A stretch of 64,000 nucleotides of DNA, taken from contig JANQRP010000033.1 of NCBI GenBank assembly GCA_028284495.1, positions 25,865 through 89,864 of the forward strand. The letters are read 5' to 3'. Position numbers and translations under genes: made by a program. This DNA is from Longimicrobiales bacterium (GTDB lineage: Bacteria; Gemmatimonadota; Gemmatimonadetes; Longimicrobiales; Gaopeijiaceae). The notes under the pieces are model-generated. The model saw nothing but the letters and a program-made list of their open reading frames with translations, ran no database searches and was not told the DNA's origin. This document shows positions 1 through 9,205 of this stretch, one piece after another (position 1 is the stretch's first letter; the number at the start of each line of letters is the position of its first letter).

Positions 1-1
1 G

Positions 2-34
2 CCGGCGGCCGACGACATGACCGGCCGGGAGTGA
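2..34 (+). CDS. 3' end of an upstream gene (partial)
   Basis: Only about ten codons are visible, ending in TGA at 32-34, ten bases before the next start codon. The reading frame enters from outside the window. It is called as a gene end only because it lies tightly and in the same direction ahead of the gene at 45, as in an operon. No function can be inferred. Confidence 0.3.
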   Translation, partial: PAADDMTGRE

Positions 35-44
35 GGACGGGACG

Positions 45-881
45 ATGAGGACGACCACGCTGATCACGGCCGCCGCGCTCACCGCGCTCACCGCCCTGCC
101 CACCGACGGGCAGGACATGAGGACGGTGTCGATGTCGCGCGCCCTGTCCGGGCAGAACGCGCTCGACGTGCAGGTGAAGTACGGTGCGGGGAGCCTCTCG
201 ATCCAGCCCGCGGACGGGGGCGTCCTGTACGCGCTCGACCTCCGGTACGACGAAAGTCAGTTCGAGCCGGTCACCGAGTTCGACGGACGGCGCCTGCAGG
301 TCGGCGTCGAGGGCCGCGGGCGGAACATCGACCTCGACGACGACGACGACGGCCGCCTCGATCTCCGACTGGCGCCCGGCGTGCCGATGGACCTCCGGCT
401 CGAGTTCGGGGCGGGTCGCGCGTCGGTGGACCTCGGCGGCCTCGCGCTTCGTGACCTCGACCTCGAGACCGGTGCGTCCGAGAGCCGGATTGACGTGTCG
501 CGTCCGAACCCGGAGATGCTGCGGCGGGCCGAGTTCGACGTAGGCGCCGCCGACTTCGAGGCGACCCGCCTGGGCAACCTCAACCTGGAAGAGCTGGTGG
601 TGAACGCCGGCGTGGGTCGGGTCGCGCTCGACTTCTCCGGCGAGTTGCAGCGGGACGTCCGCGTCGAGGTCGACATGGGGCTCGGAGCACTCGAGCTGCG
701 CGTGCCCGACGGCATCGGAGTCCGGCTCGACAAGGACTCGTTCCTGACGTCGATGAACGCGGACGGCTTCGACCGTCGTGACGGCGTGTATTACTCTTCC
801 AACTGGGAGAGCGCCGAGCGTCGCATCCAGGTCCATGTGAATGCGGCGTTCGGATCGATCTCCGTCACACGCATCCGCTGA
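45..881 (+). CDS. exported toast-rack/LiaF-like beta protein
   Basis: A 278-residue protein with an N-terminal signal-like hydrophobic stretch (residues about 5-20). The rest is a repetitive beta-rich region with alternating short strands such as VKYGAGSLSIQP, LEFGAGRASVDLGG and VDMGLGALELRVP. This pattern is typical of toast-rack, DUF4097 and LiaF C-terminal domains, often linked to envelope stress sensing. A run of five or six Asp lies near residue 98. It starts 10 nt after the preceding stop and ends 15 nt before the small membrane gene at 897, so an operon is likely. Family assignment is by pattern only; the ligand is unknown. Confidence 0.7.
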   Translation: MRTTTLITAAALTALTALPTDGQDMRTVSMSRALSGQNALDVQVKYGAGSLSIQPADGGVLYALDLRYDESQFEPVTEFDGRRLQVGVEGRGRNIDLDDDDDGRLDLRLAPGVPMDLRLEFGAGRASVDLGGLALRDLDLETGASESRIDVSRPNPEMLRRAEFDVGAADFEATRLGNLNLEELVVNAGVGRVALDFSGELQRDVRVEVDMGLGALELRVPDGIGVRLDKDSFLTSMNADGFDRRDGVYYSSNWESAERRIQVHVNAAFGSISVTRIR

Positions 882-896
882 CTCACTCCGATACCC

Positions 897-1130
897 ATGA
901 TCGGCTCGCTGCTGACCTTCTTCGCCGTCGGACTCGCTACCATCATCGTGGCGAGCATCGTCCTCACGATCGTGGGATCGGTGATCGGTGTCGTCGGCTC
1001 GCTGGTGTCGCTGCTGCTCTTCAAGGTCGCGCCGATCATGCTCGTCGGCTGGGTCGTGCTGAAGCTCCTCGACCGGAAGTCGAAGGGCTCGCTCAGCGCG
1101 GCCGACCGCAAGTGGCTCGACGGCGAGTGA
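897..1130 (+). CDS. small two-helix membrane protein
   Basis: A 77-residue protein. Residues 1-60 are almost entirely hydrophobic and form two probable membrane helices (about 5-27 and 32-58) with a Gly/Val/Ile-rich character. A short charged tail follows (DRKSKGSLSAADRKWLDGE). It lies 15 nt downstream of the exported beta protein and is probably co-transcribed. I recognise no family; a small inner-membrane accessory of the upstream protein is a guess from position. Confidence 0.6.
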   Translation: MIGSLLTFFAVGLATIIVASIVLTIVGSVIGVVGSLVSLLLFKVAPIMLVGWVVLKLLDRKSKGSLSAADRKWLDGE

Positions 1131-1217
1131 GCGCCGGGCTCCCGGGCGAGCCGTCCGGAGCCCACCGCTCGACCCTGCGCTAGTGTGGTCAGGGGACGCC
1201 GAATAGCAGCGGGACTT

Positions 1218-1235
1218 CTAGCGACACCACGCTAG
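1218..1235. terminator. hairpin between convergent genes
   Basis: A perfect 6-bp inverted repeat CTAGCG/CGCTAG with a 6-nt loop lies at the junction of the convergent genes ending at 1130 (+) and 1232 (-), and it overlaps the stop codon of the latter. The outer pair GCTAGTGTGGT (1179-1189) and ACCACGCTAGC (1226-1236) is an alternative, longer pairing. No T tract follows on either strand, so intrinsic terminator activity is uncertain. Confidence 0.35.
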
Positions 1236-2296
1236 CCTCCCGCCAGCGCCTCGCGGACCGCCTTCGCGACCCCCGTCAGCGCCTCCCCCGCCGGTGAGTC
1301 CGGCGCGGAGGTCACGGTGGGGCGCCCGGCGTCTCCCGCCTCCCGGACCGCCCGGTCCAGCGGAATTCCACCCAGGAACGGGACCTTCATCTCCTGCGCG
1401 AGGGCTTCCCCGCCGCCGTGACCGAACACCTCGCTGCGCATGTTCTCGACGATGCCCAGGATCGGCGTGTTCACCCGCTCGAACATCTTGATGCCGCGGC
1501 GGACATCTCCGAGCGACACCTCCTGCGGGAGCGTCACCATCACGGCTCCGTCCAGGTCGATCGTCTGCACCAGCGAAAGCTGCGCATCTCCCGTTCCGGG
1601 CGGCATGTCGACGACAAGTACGTCGAGCTCGCCCCAGTGCACCTGCTCGAGGAACTGCTTGAGGATCCCGGCGATCAGCGGCCCGCGCATGATGGCCGGC
1701 TGCTCCTTCTCGAGAAGAAACCCGAGGCTCATGAGCTTCACGCCGTACCGCTCGAGGGGCGCGATCCGTTCCTTCCCCTTCTCGCCGCTCACCGGCGGGC
1801 GGCGCGACTCACCGAACATCAGCGGGATGTTGGGGCCGTAGACGTCCGCGTCGAGGAGACCCACGCGGAGACCCTGCTCGGCCAGGCCCACGGCGAGGTT
1901 GGTGGCCACCATCGACTTGCCGACACCACCCTTCCCCGAGCTGACCGCCACGACGTGCGCGACCTGCGGAAGCAGGCCGGGCTTGGGCGTCGGAGCGGGA
2001 ATCGACCCGGGCTTGAGGCCTCCGCCGGAGCCACGGGCGCCGGGCGAGGGAGCCGACTGCGGGAGCTGTACGTTGACCTTCACCGTGGTCACGCCGTCGA
2101 GGGACTCCACCGCCTTTCGGGCGGCCCGGACGAGCGTACCGGGATCGTCGGGGTGCAGCGTGAACGAGAATCGTACGGTGCCGTCGTCGTCGACGACGAG
2201 ATTCCGCACTCGGCCGCTCGAAACGAGGTCGGAGTCGTCGTGCTCCACGGCCTGGAGGGCAGCAAGCGCCGCCCGGCTTGTCTGATCGCGGTCCAT
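1232..2296 (-). CDS. mrp: Mrp/NBP35-family iron-sulfur carrier ATPase
   Basis: A 354-residue protein. Residues about 5-85 form a DUF59/MIP18-like domain. A Pro/Gly-rich linker follows, then the P-loop ATPase with the deviant Walker A motif SSGKGGVGKS, DADVYGPN, and VDMPPGTGDAQL. Mrp/ApbC proteins bind and transfer Fe-S clusters to apoproteins in the cytosol. The usual cluster-bridging CxxC, expected between the ENM motif and FGHGGGE, is absent: the sequence runs directly ENMRSEVFGHGGGE. It is monocistronic, divergent from pruA and convergent with the gene at 897. Family membership is secure; cluster carriage is doubtful because of the missing cysteines. Confidence 0.9.
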   Translation of the reverse strand: MDRDQTSRAALAALQAVEHDDSDLVSSGRVRNLVVDDDGTVRFSFTLHPDDPGTLVRAARKAVESLDGVTTVKVNVQLPQSAPSPGARGSGGGLKPGSIPAPTPKPGLLPQVAHVVAVSSGKGGVGKSMVATNLAVGLAEQGLRVGLLDADVYGPNIPLMFGESRRPPVSGEKGKERIAPLERYGVKLMSLGFLLEKEQPAIMRGPLIAGILKQFLEQVHWGELDVLVVDMPPGTGDAQLSLVQTIDLDGAVMVTLPQEVSLGDVRRGIKMFERVNTPILGIVENMRSEVFGHGGGEALAQEMKVPFLGGIPLDRAVREAGDAGRPTVTSAPDSPAGEALTGVAKAVREALAGG

Positions 2297-2519
2297 CGGA
2301 GTTCTGCAGGGATGATCGGGGTGAGGATCTGGAGCGAATCGGGCCGCCGATGGGGGCCTACTCCACGGTCACTCAACAGTATCCAATTTCGCCCGTTCGG
2401 TGCCGTTTCGGACGGAATCGACACCGTCGACGGAGCCCCGTTGCGGACCTCACGGACCCCCGCGAAGTTCGGTAGGCTGGTCCCTGATCGTCCCCCGAAT
2501 CCCCGAGAGTACGGCCTGC

Positions 2520-4145
2520 ATGAACCACTCGATCGACATCCCGAAGCCCGCCAACGAACCCGTTCTCCCCCACACCCCCGGCTCACCCGAGCGGGCGGCG
2601 CTGGAGGCCGAACTGGAGCGGCTCGCGTCGAGTACGATCGACATCCCGCTGGTGATCGGCGGCCGCGAGATCCGAACGGGCGACGCCGTCGACATCACGG
2701 CACCGCACGACCACTCGCTCCACCTCGGGCAGTGGCATCGCGCGGGCAGGACCGAGGTGGAACAGGCGATCGAGGCGTCGCTCGCGGCGTGGGAGACGTG
2801 GTCGCGGATGCCGTGGCTCGACCGGGCCGCGATCTTCCTCCGGGCCGCCGACCTCGTCGCGGGCCCGTACCGGGCGCAGATCAACGCCGCCACGATGCTG
2901 GGGCAGAGCAAGACCATCTTCCAGTCCGAGATCGACGCCGCGTGCGAGCTGGCGGATTTCTATCGCTTCAACGCCTCCTTCGCGCAGCAGATCTTCGACC
3001 GGCAGCCCCGCTCGTCGGACGGCGTCTGGAACCGCACCGAGTACCGGCCGCTCGAGGGATTCATCTACGCGGTGTCGCCCTTCAACTTCACCGCGATCGG
3101 CGGAAACCTCGTCGGTGCGCCCGGCATGCTGGGCAACGTCTGCGTCTGGAAGCCCTCGATGAGCGCGGTGTACAGCAACTGGGTCGTGATGAAGGTGCTG
3201 CGCGACGCGGGGCTCCCGGACGGCGTGATCAACTTCGTGCCCGGCGATCCGGTGGAGGTCACCGACGTGGTGCTCTCGCACCGCGAGTTCGCCGGCCTGC
3301 ACTACACGGGCTCTTCGGAGGTCTTCCGCATGTTGTGGAGGCGGATCGGCGAGAACCTCCCGACCTACCGGAACTATCCGCGAATCGTGGGTGAGACCGG
3401 CGGGAAGGACTTCATCGTGGTCCACCCGTCCGCCCGTGTGAATCAGGTGCGGACCGCCATCGTCCGGGGTGCCTTCGAGTACCAGGGCCAGAAGTGTTCG
3501 GCCGCCTCCCGGGTCTACGTGCCGGCGTCGATGTGGCCGCAGCTCTCCGACGAACTCGTCGACGTCGTCGGCGGTCTCAGGATGGGCGATCCGCGGGACT
3601 TCACGAACTTCATGACCGCCGTCATTCACGAGCAGGCGTTCGAGAAGATCACGGGCTACATCGAGCGGGCGAAGGCGGCGGATGGTGTGGAGGTGCTGAC
3701 GGGGGGCGGGTCCGACCGCTCGAAGGGGTGGTTCGTCGAGCCGACGGTGCTCGTCGCGGAGGATCCCCGGTACGAGACCATGCGGGAGGAGATCTTCGGG
3801 CCGGTCGTGACCATCCACGTGTATCAGGACGACGCGTGGAGCGAGATGCTCGACCTCGTGGACACCACCTCGCCGTACGGACTCACCGGCGCCGTGTTCT
3901 CGCAGGACCGCGAGGCCACGCTCGAGGCGATGGACGTGCTTCGCCACGCCGCGGGCAACTTCTACATCAACGACAAGCCGACCGGCGCCGTCGTCGGCCA
4001 GCAGCCGTTCGGCGGTGCCCGCGCCTCGGGCACGAACGACAAGGCCGGATCCTGGCTGAACCTGCTCCGGTGGCTTTCGCCGCGGAGCGTCAAGGAGACC
4101 TTCGACCCGCCGACGGACTACCGCTACCCGTTCATGGCGGAGTGA
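2520..4145 (+). CDS. pruA: 1-pyrroline-5-carboxylate dehydrogenase
   Basis: A 541-residue aldehyde dehydrogenase of the P5C dehydrogenase group, which oxidises glutamate semialdehyde to glutamate with NAD as the last step of proline catabolism. The catalytic Cys lies in EYQGQKCSAASR and the general-base Glu in VGETGGKDF. The C-terminal GQQPFGGARASGTNDKAG block is typical of this branch. The ATG at 2520 (MNHSIDIPKP) is preferred over an upstream in-frame start because the upstream stretch has no family features. No proline dehydrogenase gene lies nearby. The 3' end overlaps the convergent penicillin acylase gene by 14 bp. Confidence 0.93.
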   Translation: MNHSIDIPKPANEPVLPHTPGSPERAALEAELERLASSTIDIPLVIGGREIRTGDAVDITAPHDHSLHLGQWHRAGRTEVEQAIEASLAAWETWSRMPWLDRAAIFLRAADLVAGPYRAQINAATMLGQSKTIFQSEIDAACELADFYRFNASFAQQIFDRQPRSSDGVWNRTEYRPLEGFIYAVSPFNFTAIGGNLVGAPGMLGNVCVWKPSMSAVYSNWVVMKVLRDAGLPDGVINFVPGDPVEVTDVVLSHREFAGLHYTGSSEVFRMLWRRIGENLPTYRNYPRIVGETGGKDFIVVHPSARVNQVRTAIVRGAFEYQGQKCSAASRVYVPASMWPQLSDELVDVVGGLRMGDPRDFTNFMTAVIHEQAFEKITGYIERAKAADGVEVLTGGGSDRSKGWFVEPTVLVAEDPRYETMREEIFGPVVTIHVYQDDAWSEMLDLVDTTSPYGLTGAVFSQDREATLEAMDVLRHAAGNFYINDKPTGAVVGQQPFGGARASGTNDKAGSWLNLLRWLSPRSVKETFDPPTDYRYPFMAE

Positions 4146-6543
4146 GCCGCCAGCGGACCATCGTCCGCCCCTCGGCCTCCGCCCTGCCGAGCGGCAACCG
4201 CAGCAGGCCTCCGTTCCTCCACGCGGGAAGCTGGTCCGCCGAGTGAGTGCTCCCGGGATAGCCCGACTGGCCGCCCGGAAGCACGAACCAGCCCGCCGGC
4301 TCGCTCATGTCGGACACGTGCCGCTGGCTGGCGCCCCACACGACGCGGTACCGCCCGTCGGCATCCGTGGAGTGTCCCGCCACGTCCACCGTGGTGCCGG
4401 TCCCGGCGATCGGGATGTCGGTCATGGAGAACCCGAACAGCCGCTGCAGGATCGGCACCGAGCCCAGCGGGTGGTCGAGGTGCAGGTAGTGCTGCTCGCC
4501 CCACGGAAGGCGGCCGACGCGGTCCAGCGCCGAGCCGGCTGCGCGGGTGGCGACGCCGTCCGGCAGGCCCGCATCGATCCATCGATCCACGGCGGACATG
4601 TGGACGAAGCCTTCCTCGCCCCCGTACACCTCGCGCCGGAGCTCGCGCTCGACGCCCTGGTACCACGCCTCGAAGAGCGTCGCCTCGATCCCGTCGACCG
4701 CCGCGGTCCCGTTCCACGCGTCGAGCAGCGCTGCGGCCTCGGCGTCGCCCGCGCCTCGATACCCCCGGGCAGCGGCCGCCGCGAATCGCGCTGCCTGGAG
4801 TGAACGGACATCGCGCTGGATGGCATGCATCGACGTCACGTCGTGGGCGTCGGATCCCTCCACGAGCCGCGTGATGCGCTCCGCCCGCCACGGCGGGAAC
4901 CACATGTCGCCCGACACCAGTCCGCCGATGCTGTCCATCTGCTGACGGTTGTTGGCGGTCACCACGAAGCCTCGCTCGGGTGCCGTCGCCGAGGGGTGCT
5001 CGTCGAAGGGGAGCCAGCCGGTCCAGTCGGACGTGCCGGTCCACCCCGGGCGGGGCGAGAAGGGTGGTCGTTCACCGCTCCGGAGGGGCACGCGGCCGGC
5101 CATCCGATACCCCCACACCCCCGCGGTGTCCGCGAAGACGACGTTCTGGCTGATGGTGCGAAATCCCCGGAGCGCCTGCTCGAACTCCGCCCCGTTCGCG
5201 GCGCGGTTCATGGCCAGGACCGCCGGTAGCGTGGAGGAATCCGCGTGAGCGACCCAGCGCAGCGACACGAGCTCGCCGTCCAAGCGCGACTCGACCGGGG
5301 TCATGACCGGGCCGTTACGAGTCTCACGCACGACCAGCGTGTCGGGCGTGTCCCGACCCGACACGTGGATCAGCTCCACTCTGGTCTCGAATGGAGCACT
5401 CCCGTTCGGCGTCAGGTAGCGGGTGGTGTCCGCGGCATCGACGCGCTCGATGAAGAAGTCGGCGTCGTCGACCATGGCGTTCGTGTAGCCCCATGCAACC
5501 CCGCCGCTCCGGCCCGCCGCCACACCCGGCGCTCCCGGAATCCCCATCCCTACCACGTCGAGATCGGGTGCGTGCAGCCCCACGAGATGAAAGAGCGCGG
5601 GCCGACTGAGACCGAGGTGCATGTCGTTGGCGACCATCGGCTTCCCCGACGCGGTGCGCACGCCGCCCACCACCCAGGCGTTCGACGCACGGCGCACGCC
5701 CACCGCCCGCATCACGTCCCGCAGTCCGTCCGGTATCGACGCCGAGCGCAGGAGCGCCGCTCGCGCAGGACCGCCGGTGGGGCCGGCTCGGGCGGCGTCC
5801 GGGCCCGGCGAGTCCGCGTCCGGATTCCCCGCCGGGTCGACCGCGCCTCCTTCCGACCGGTCGGACAGTCCGCGCACCCCGTCCACGATCGTGGTCCCGC
5901 CGTTCGGGAATCGCCACCGGACGCGTTCGAACACATCGGGCTCGAGCACCTCGACGAGCGCGGCGTGGATCAGGTCCTCGTCGTACTGGGTGAGGTCCCA
6001 CGCCATGATCCGCTCGATCGCGAGCACGTCCGTGATGGAGAACGCGCGCGGCTCGAACCGGAGGATCACGAACTCGGGGGGAAGCGGGCCCGACCACTCG
6101 GACAGCGTGTGGTTCACGCCGTCGACGTACGCCTCCAGCAGACTCCTGGACTCCGGGTCGAGGAGCGCGGCGCTTCGCTCGGCGACCCGCGACATCCCCA
6201 GCGTGCGCAGGAAGCGATCCGACGGGAGGGCGGACTCGCCGAGCACCTCGGACAGCGTGCCGGTGGCGACGCGGCGGAAGAACTCCATCTGCCAGAGCCG
6301 CTGTCGAGCGTGCACCGCGCCCTGCGCGAAGAAGGCATCGGCCGCCGACGCCGCGAAGATGTGGGGTACCCCCGCCGAGTCCCAGAGCACGTCCACGGGG
6401 GCCTGCACCCCGCGGGCGACGTCGGTGCCCGACGGGAGGCCGGGTCCGGCCCGCAGCTTCGCGAGAGCCACGCTCGCCGCCACCGCGACGCCGACGGCGA
6501 GGAGGACGAGGGTCGCGCCGACGGCCGGGAGAAGACGTCGCAT
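4132..6543 (-). CDS. penicillin acylase-family hydrolase
   Basis: An 803-residue Ntn hydrolase of the penicillin G acylase/acyl-homoserine-lactone acylase superfamily. One N-terminal hydrophobic segment (residues 6-28) is a signal or anchor. An alpha-subunit region runs to about 286. The block RRASNAWVVGG then supplies the expected autocleavage site and nucleophile Ser287, followed by the family-typical RTASGKPMVANDMH. The start at 6543 (MRRLLPAV) is chosen because the longer open frame upstream is only the overlapping PLP-enzyme region. It lies 10 nt after the PLP enzyme stop, as the last gene of the lepA block. The substrate cannot be read from sequence; periplasmic amide cleavage is the family role. 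Confidence 0.88.
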   Translation of the reverse strand: MRRLLPAVGATLVLLAVGVAVAASVALAKLRAGPGLPSGTDVARGVQAPVDVLWDSAGVPHIFAASAADAFFAQGAVHARQRLWQMEFFRRVATGTLSEVLGESALPSDRFLRTLGMSRVAERSAALLDPESRSLLEAYVDGVNHTLSEWSGPLPPEFVILRFEPRAFSITDVLAIERIMAWDLTQYDEDLIHAALVEVLEPDVFERVRWRFPNGGTTIVDGVRGLSDRSEGGAVDPAGNPDADSPGPDAARAGPTGGPARAALLRSASIPDGLRDVMRAVGVRRASNAWVVGGVRTASGKPMVANDMHLGLSRPALFHLVGLHAPDLDVVGMGIPGAPGVAAGRSGGVAWGYTNAMVDDADFFIERVDAADTTRYLTPNGSAPFETRVELIHVSGRDTPDTLVVRETRNGPVMTPVESRLDGELVSLRWVAHADSSTLPAVLAMNRAANGAEFEQALRGFRTISQNVVFADTAGVWGYRMAGRVPLRSGERPPFSPRPGWTGTSDWTGWLPFDEHPSATAPERGFVVTANNRQQMDSIGGLVSGDMWFPPWRAERITRLVEGSDAHDVTSMHAIQRDVRSLQAARFAAAAARGYRGAGDAEAAALLDAWNGTAAVDGIEATLFEAWYQGVERELRREVYGGEEGFVHMSAVDRWIDAGLPDGVATRAAGSALDRVGRLPWGEQHYLHLDHPLGSVPILQRLFGFSMTDIPIAGTGTTVDVAGHSTDADGRYRVVWGASQRHVSDMSEPAGWFVLPGGQSGYPGSTHSADQLPAWRNGGLLRLPLGRAEAEGRTMVRWRLTPP

Positions 6544-6553
6544 GCGCCCCGAC

Positions 6554-7717
6554 TCAGGGCCTCTCGAGCGCCCCGCCCAGATCCGCCAGGAGATCCTCGG
6601 CATCCTCGAGACCCACCGAGAGCCGCACGAACCCGTCGGGGATTCCCATCTCGGCCCGGCGCACGGGCGACAGGCCGGCGTGCGAGGTGTAGCGGGGCTG
6701 GGACGCGAGCGACTCGACGCCACCGAGGCTGGGCGCGACCTGAATGACGTTCAGCCGGCGCATGAACCGGTCGGCCGCCTCTCCGCCCCCCTGCACCACG
6801 AACCCGACCATCCCGCCGAACCCGACGTCGAGGATGTCGGTGGCGAGCTCGTGCTCGGGGTGCGACCGGAGCCCGGGGTAGGCCACGGAGACGACGCCCT
6901 CGTGCCCCTCGAGGAAGTCGGCGACGGCGGCCGCGTTTCGGCAGTGGCGCTCCATGCGCACCGCCAGCGTCCGAAGGCCACGGTCCAGGAGCCAGGCGGC
7001 CTGGGGGTCCAGCGACGGGCCGTAGAGCCTCATCTTCCCCACGATCTCCTCCACGACGTCGGCCTGCCCCGCCACCGCTCCGGCGATCAGGTCCGAGTGT
7101 CCACCCAGGTACTTGGTGGCGGAGTGGATCACCACGTCCACACCGTGCTCGCGCGGCCGCATGAGCACCGGCGTGGCGAAGGTGGCGTCCATCACCAGCG
7201 GCAGCCCGTGTTCGCGCGCCAGCGCCGCCAGCGGCCGCGGGTCGGGCACGCGCAGCGTGGGATTGGTCGGCAGCTCGAAGTAGAGGAGTCGCGTCGACTT
7301 CCGGATCGCCTTCCGCCACGCGGTCGTGCGCCCGAGTCCGGCGAAGGTCGTGGTCACGCCACGGCGGGGGAGCTCCTCCTCGAGGAAGACGCGCGTGGCG
7401 CCGTAGAGGTACTCCGACGCAACGATGTGGTCGCCCTTCTGGGTGAGCGCGAGCAGCGTCATCGCGATCGCGCCCATGCCGCTGCCGAAGACCGCGCCCG
7501 CCTCCATGTCCTCGAGCGCCGCGATCTTCCGGCCGACGGCCTCCTGCGTCGGGTTGTTCCCGTACCGGGTGTAGAGGACGTCGCCCACGGGAGCGAGGCC
7601 CCCTGCGAAGGTCGAGCTCTGGACGATCGGCTGCACGACCGGCTCTCCCGGCGCGGCCCTGCGTCCGTCGCCGTGGATTCCCTTCGTCGACCGGCCGCCC
7701 CGGCGTCCGTGGGCCAT
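6554..7717 (-). CDS. cystathionine gamma-synthase/lyase-family PLP enzyme
   Basis: A 387-residue Cys/Met-metabolism PLP-dependent enzyme. The PLP-binding lysine is Lys202 in HSATKYLGGHSD, and the Asp that contacts the pyridine nitrogen lies in VMDATFATP. The N-terminal QPIVQSSTF and RYGNNPTQEAV motifs are characteristic of the family. It could act as cystathionine gamma-synthase, gamma-lyase or a related sulfhydrylase; the sequence alone does not separate these. The ATG at 7717 overlaps the stop of the STAS-like gene as TGATG, which indicates translational coupling. Cytosolic. Confidence 0.88.
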   Translation of the reverse strand: MAHGRRGGRSTKGIHGDGRRAAPGEPVVQPIVQSSTFAGGLAPVGDVLYTRYGNNPTQEAVGRKIAALEDMEAGAVFGSGMGAIAMTLLALTQKGDHIVASEYLYGATRVFLEEELPRRGVTTTFAGLGRTTAWRKAIRKSTRLLYFELPTNPTLRVPDPRPLAALAREHGLPLVMDATFATPVLMRPREHGVDVVIHSATKYLGGHSDLIAGAVAGQADVVEEIVGKMRLYGPSLDPQAAWLLDRGLRTLAVRMERHCRNAAAVADFLEGHEGVVSVAYPGLRSHPEHELATDILDVGFGGMVGFVVQGGGEAADRFMRRLNVIQVAPSLGGVESLASQPRYTSHAGLSPVRRAEMGIPDGFVRLSVGLEDAEDLLADLGGALERP

Positions 7718-8298
7718 CAGGTCGCCACCGGGGCCACGAGGCGACTGAGCGCGTGCATGCCCCCCGTCGCGTCCGCGAAGATGAGGCGGCGCTCGACCAG
7801 TCGATCCACCGCCGTTCTGAGCGAACCGTTCCCGAACACGTCGTCGGATCGCTCGTCCGGCACCACGCCTTCGCTCTCCACGAGCCGCCAAACCGCCGAC
7901 TCGTCCTCGTCGAGCGTACCGAGCAGCTCGGCGGTCCCGTCGTCACGTCGCGACACCGCCGCGAGTCGCTGCCGCTCGAGTACCGCCTGGATCGGTTCGC
8001 GGTGCCGCTCCTGGACCCCCCGGAAGACGAAGAAGGCCTCGCGGGGCCGGTCGATCTCGGAGTAGCGTCGGAGGAGGCGAGCCACCACCTCGTCCGCGCA
8101 GGAGTAGTCGAGGATGGTGATCTCCGTCAGGTCCACCAGGGTAATCGTCGGCTCGCCCGCCTCCGCGAGCATCGCCTCAATCGCCAGTCGGACTGCGCGA
8201 CCCGTCGGGCGGGTCACCAGGTGGGAGTACAGAGACGCGACCGACTCGCGGACGAGCGGCCCGACCTCGATCAGGATCGGATCCGGCACGCTACGCAT
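7717..8298 (-). CDS. STAS-like regulatory protein
   Basis: A 193-residue soluble protein. Residues about 45-110 resemble a STAS-like fold: a VDLTEITILDYSCADEVV strand-helix, as in anti-sigma antagonists. The C-terminal third (about 130-190) looks like a small winged-helix module (AVWRLVESEGVV, LRTAVDRLVERRLIF). It overlaps the upstream GHKL ATPase gene by 8 bp and the downstream PLP gene by 1 bp. A STAS-like protein beside a GHKL ATPase suggests a phospho-switch or sequestration pair. This is inferred from context; no sigma factor lies nearby. Confidence 0.6.
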   Translation of the reverse strand: MRSVPDPILIEVGPLVRESVASLYSHLVTRPTGRAVRLAIEAMLAEAGEPTITLVDLTEITILDYSCADEVVARLLRRYSEIDRPREAFFVFRGVQERHREPIQAVLERQRLAAVSRRDDGTAELLGTLDEDESAVWRLVESEGVVPDERSDDVFGNGSLRTAVDRLVERRLIFADATGGMHALSRLVAPVAT

Positions 8299-9205
8299 TC
8301 GCCCCGACCTCCGCCGCCGTCTCGGGCACGCGGGCCGGCAGCAGAATCGAGATCTGCGAGCCCGGGAATGCGGCGAGATTCTGGAGAAGCGGCGGCTGGT
8401 CGTCCCAGTCGGGCACGGCCGCGATCCGGGCGGTGCCGCTCCGGATGGACAGCGCGCCGTTCCAGCGCCCGACCTGCTTGCGGATCTGCTGGATTCCCTG
8501 CCCCCGATGCGAGTCGGGGAACCGGGTGACGCCGTGCATGAACGCCGCCTCGAGCGCCGTCGCGTCGCTCCAGCGATCGCCGAAGCGTGCCGAGTGCTCG
8601 TCGGTCAGTGAGGCCTTGAACCCCCGCCCCATGTCGGCCACCGCCAGCACCAGGACGTGGCGTCCGAGTCGCTTCTTCCAGTTGTAGACCTGTGCCGCCA
8701 CCCAGCCCGGCGCCTCGGCGTGCTCGAGGATGTTCTGGCAGACCTCGGAGAGGATGACGCTGAACGGCACCACGGCCGTGGCCGGGTAGTTGAGCGTCCG
8801 CGACAGGATCTCTCCGGCGCTGCCCTGGACCCGTTCCACCACCTCGTGCACGTCCGTGTTCGTCGTGATCGGCATGATCTCGAGCAGCACCGGGGTGTCG
8901 CCCGAGGGGCGGCGGGGCGGACGCTGGTCGAACTCGAAGAGGCTCTCGGCAGCCCGGAAGAAGCCCATCCGCGCCATATACCCGGTGGTGTCGGAGTTCT
9001 CCGGAATACGGAAGTGGGCGGACCGGCCGGTACGGGCCACGGTGGCGCGTCCCGCGCAGAGGAGCGCCACCATCCCGTTGGGGTCCGCCCACCGGACGTG
9101 GCGCGCGTCGAACAGCACCCGCTCGGTCTCGACCGACACGGTCTCGTCGAGGATCCGATCCATCGACCGATGGTCGAGCGACGTGGGGAGCGAGAGAACG
9201 TTCAT
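8291..9205 (-). CDS. GHKL-type ATPase with STAS-like N-terminus
   Basis: A 304-residue protein. Residues 1-95 resemble a STAS-like domain (VLFDARHVRWADPNGMVALLCAG). Residues about 130-295 form a histidine-kinase-like ATPase domain with an N box (LSEVCQNILEHA, Glu154 and Asn158), a G1 box (DMGRG, Asp191) and a G2 box (HRGQGI). No phosphoacceptor-His domain is visible, so it resembles anti-sigma-type or standalone ATPases rather than a sensor kinase. The start at 9205 overlaps the PfkB stop (ATGA). With the following STAS-like gene it may form a partner-switching pair whose input and target are unknown. Confidence 0.7.
   Translation of the reverse strand: MNVLSLPTSLDHRSMDRILDETVSVETERVLFDARHVRWADPNGMVALLCAGRATVARTGRSAHFRIPENSDTTGYMARMGFFRAAESLFEFDQRPPRRPSGDTPVLLEIMPITTNTDVHEVVERVQGSAGEILSRTLNYPATAVVPFSVILSEVCQNILEHAEAPGWVAAQVYNWKKRLGRHVLVLAVADMGRGFKASLTDEHSARFGDRWSDATALEAAFMHGVTRFPDSHRGQGIQQIRKQVGRWNGALSIRSGTARIAAVPDWDDQPPLLQNLAAFPGSQISILLPARVPETAAEVGANA

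Noticed and set aside
2400..2519. An N-terminal extension of the P5C dehydrogenase
   Set aside because: The 40 added residues have no family resemblance; the ATG at 2520 gives a normal start for the enzyme.
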